DNA of 64,000 nucleotides, from assembly GCA_944385445.1 (NCBI GenBank), contig CALWXF010000008.1:1-64000 (forward strand). Reading direction: 5' to 3'. Positions 63,277 through 64,000 of this stretch are shown in pieces. The stretch's first letter is position 1. Every line of letters starts with the position of its first letter. Made by a program: the position numbers and the translations under genes. Source of the DNA: an uncultured Oscillospiraceae bacterium (GTDB lineage: Bacteria > Bacillota > Clostridia > Oscillospirales > Oscillospiraceae). Below the pieces are notes generated by a model that was given only the letters and a program-made list of their open reading frames with translations, ran no database searches and was not told the origin of the DNA.

Positions 63277-63966
63277 TCATTCCAAAATGTGGATGATATC
63301 GTCGTAGGAGGCGGCGGTGTAGGTGGGGCGAGCGGGTCCGGTGAGGGGCTGGTGCTGGGGGTTATACCAGATGGTGTCAATACCGGCCCGATTGCCCCCC
63401 AAAATGTCGCTGCCCAGCCCATCACCCACCATGACCACGGTGGAGCGGTCGGTGATGGACAGAGCGTCACAGACCTTGTCGAAGAAGCCGGGCATGGGCT
63501 TTTGCACCCCCAGCTCCATGGAGATGAACAGGTTGGGGATGAGGGTATTGAGGTGGGTGCCCTCATAGCGGCCCCGCTGGGCCGCCGGCATTCCGTTGGT
63601 GGCGATGGCCAAGGTCAGGCCCATGGAGCGGAGCTTCTCGCAGAACGCCCAGGCACCGGGGAGCAGATAGGCCCCCTTGCCCACGGTGTTGACAAACTCC
63701 CAGTTCCAGGCCCGGGGGTCATGATTTCCGCCCCGCACCCGCATGAAGGCGGCAAACCGCTCCACCCCCAGAAAGTCCTGGTCGATCTCACCCCGGGCGA
63801 AGGCGTCCCACAGGGCGTTGTTGATCTTCTGGTACAGGGCCTCCTCCTCGGGCCCAAAGGCGTAGCCCCGGCGGGTGAAGACCTCCCGCAGGGCCTCCCG
63901 CTCCGAGCGGTGGAAGTCCATCAGGGTCATATCGGCGTCCAACAGGACGGTTTGGTAGCGGCTCAT
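63277..63966 (-). CDS. HAD-family phosphatase, YjjG-like
   Basis: 229-residue haloacid-dehalogenase hydrolase. Motif I LLDADMTLMDF (nucleophile Asp10, Asp12), a four-helix cap (about 15-95), motif II IATNG, motif III Lys in GVQKPMPGFF and motif IV MVGDGLGSDILGGNRAGIDTIWYN. The arrangement matches YjjG/YfnB enzymes, nucleotidases for non-canonical pyrimidines; substrate assignment is by similarity only. AAAGGAG precedes ATG 63966. Confidence 0.9.
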   Translation of the reverse strand: MSRYQTVLLDADMTLMDFHRSEREALREVFTRRGYAFGPEEEALYQKINNALWDAFARGEIDQDFLGVERFAAFMRVRGGNHDPRAWNWEFVNTVGKGAYLLPGAWAFCEKLRSMGLTLAIATNGMPAAQRGRYEGTHLNTLIPNLFISMELGVQKPMPGFFDKVCDALSITDRSTVVMVGDGLGSDILGGNRAGIDTIWYNPQHQPLTGPARPTYTAASYDDIIHILE

Positions 63967-64000
63967 AGATGGGGTTTCTCCTTTCGGGTACAGTACATGC

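Overview
The window looks like a chromosomal segment of a GC-rich anaerobic gut Firmicute of the Oscillospiraceae type (Flavonifractor, Pseudoflavonifractor or Intestinimonas relatives). This is inferred from the strong G/C bias at third codon positions, Gram-positive Shine-Dalgarno sites, sortase-type surface proteins, a Gram-positive LexA box, DnaD/DnaI-like primosome genes, MurT/GatD, and the carboxyspermidine route of polyamine synthesis. No rRNA or tRNA gene was seen. Nearly all genes are ordinary chromosomal genes. What stands out is the amount of structured, gene-free repeat DNA between them.

Layout. 1-489 is the end of an amino-acid ABC ATPase. 1324-8236 is a seven-part polyamine unit: a leader with an intrinsic terminator, then speA, speE, speB, a short ACT-less aspartokinase, carboxy(nor)spermidine dehydrogenase and decarboxylase. 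8282-9152 holds three small DNA-binding proteins with palindromic operators. 9263-11902 is a BspA-like leucine-rich-repeat surface protein. 12073-15319 is shikimate kinase, a DEAD-box helicase and a phosphoesterase. 16014-20925 is mnmG, murT, gatD and prmA. 20986-21568 is a Phd/ParE toxin-antitoxin pair. 22656-28292 is a giant cell-wall-anchored GH2 glycosidase. 29502-32792 (minus strand) holds DnaI-like and DnaD-like loaders and lrgAB. 32986-37428 is a YtrA-type GntR regulator followed by two ABC transporters. 38591-41268 is rlmA and pepF. 41637-46470 (minus) is a two-component system with two paralogous membrane proteins and a C39-like peptidase. 46603-53332 (minus) is a cell-wall precursor cluster: a DAP-type MurE, a MurE-like ligase fused to acetylglutamate kinase (ArgB), an aspartate racemase and a D-aspartate-ligase-like ATP-grasp enzyme. 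53509-57964 is relA/spoT and recJ. 58143-61456 is lexA, proB and proA. 61703-63966 (minus) is two lipoproteins and a HAD phosphatase.

The most interesting points are: (1) the MurE-ArgB fusion, whose ligase half has lost both DAP-recognition signatures, close to an aspartate racemase and a D-Asp-ligase-like gene, which together suggest an alternative peptidoglycan stem or cross-bridge; (2) a family of about 0.55-kb elements with long inverted termini and a conserved internal GTCACATAGA motif (six copies), several lying between inverted pairs of a second, 50-nt REP-like repeat (about 18 units); (3) two nearly identical 11-bp-period direct-repeat sites, one before the two-component operon and one before the C39 peptidase, that look like the binding sites of that response regulator; (4) an aspartokinase reduced to its catalytic domain inside the polyamine operon, apparently dedicated to supplying aspartate semialdehyde.
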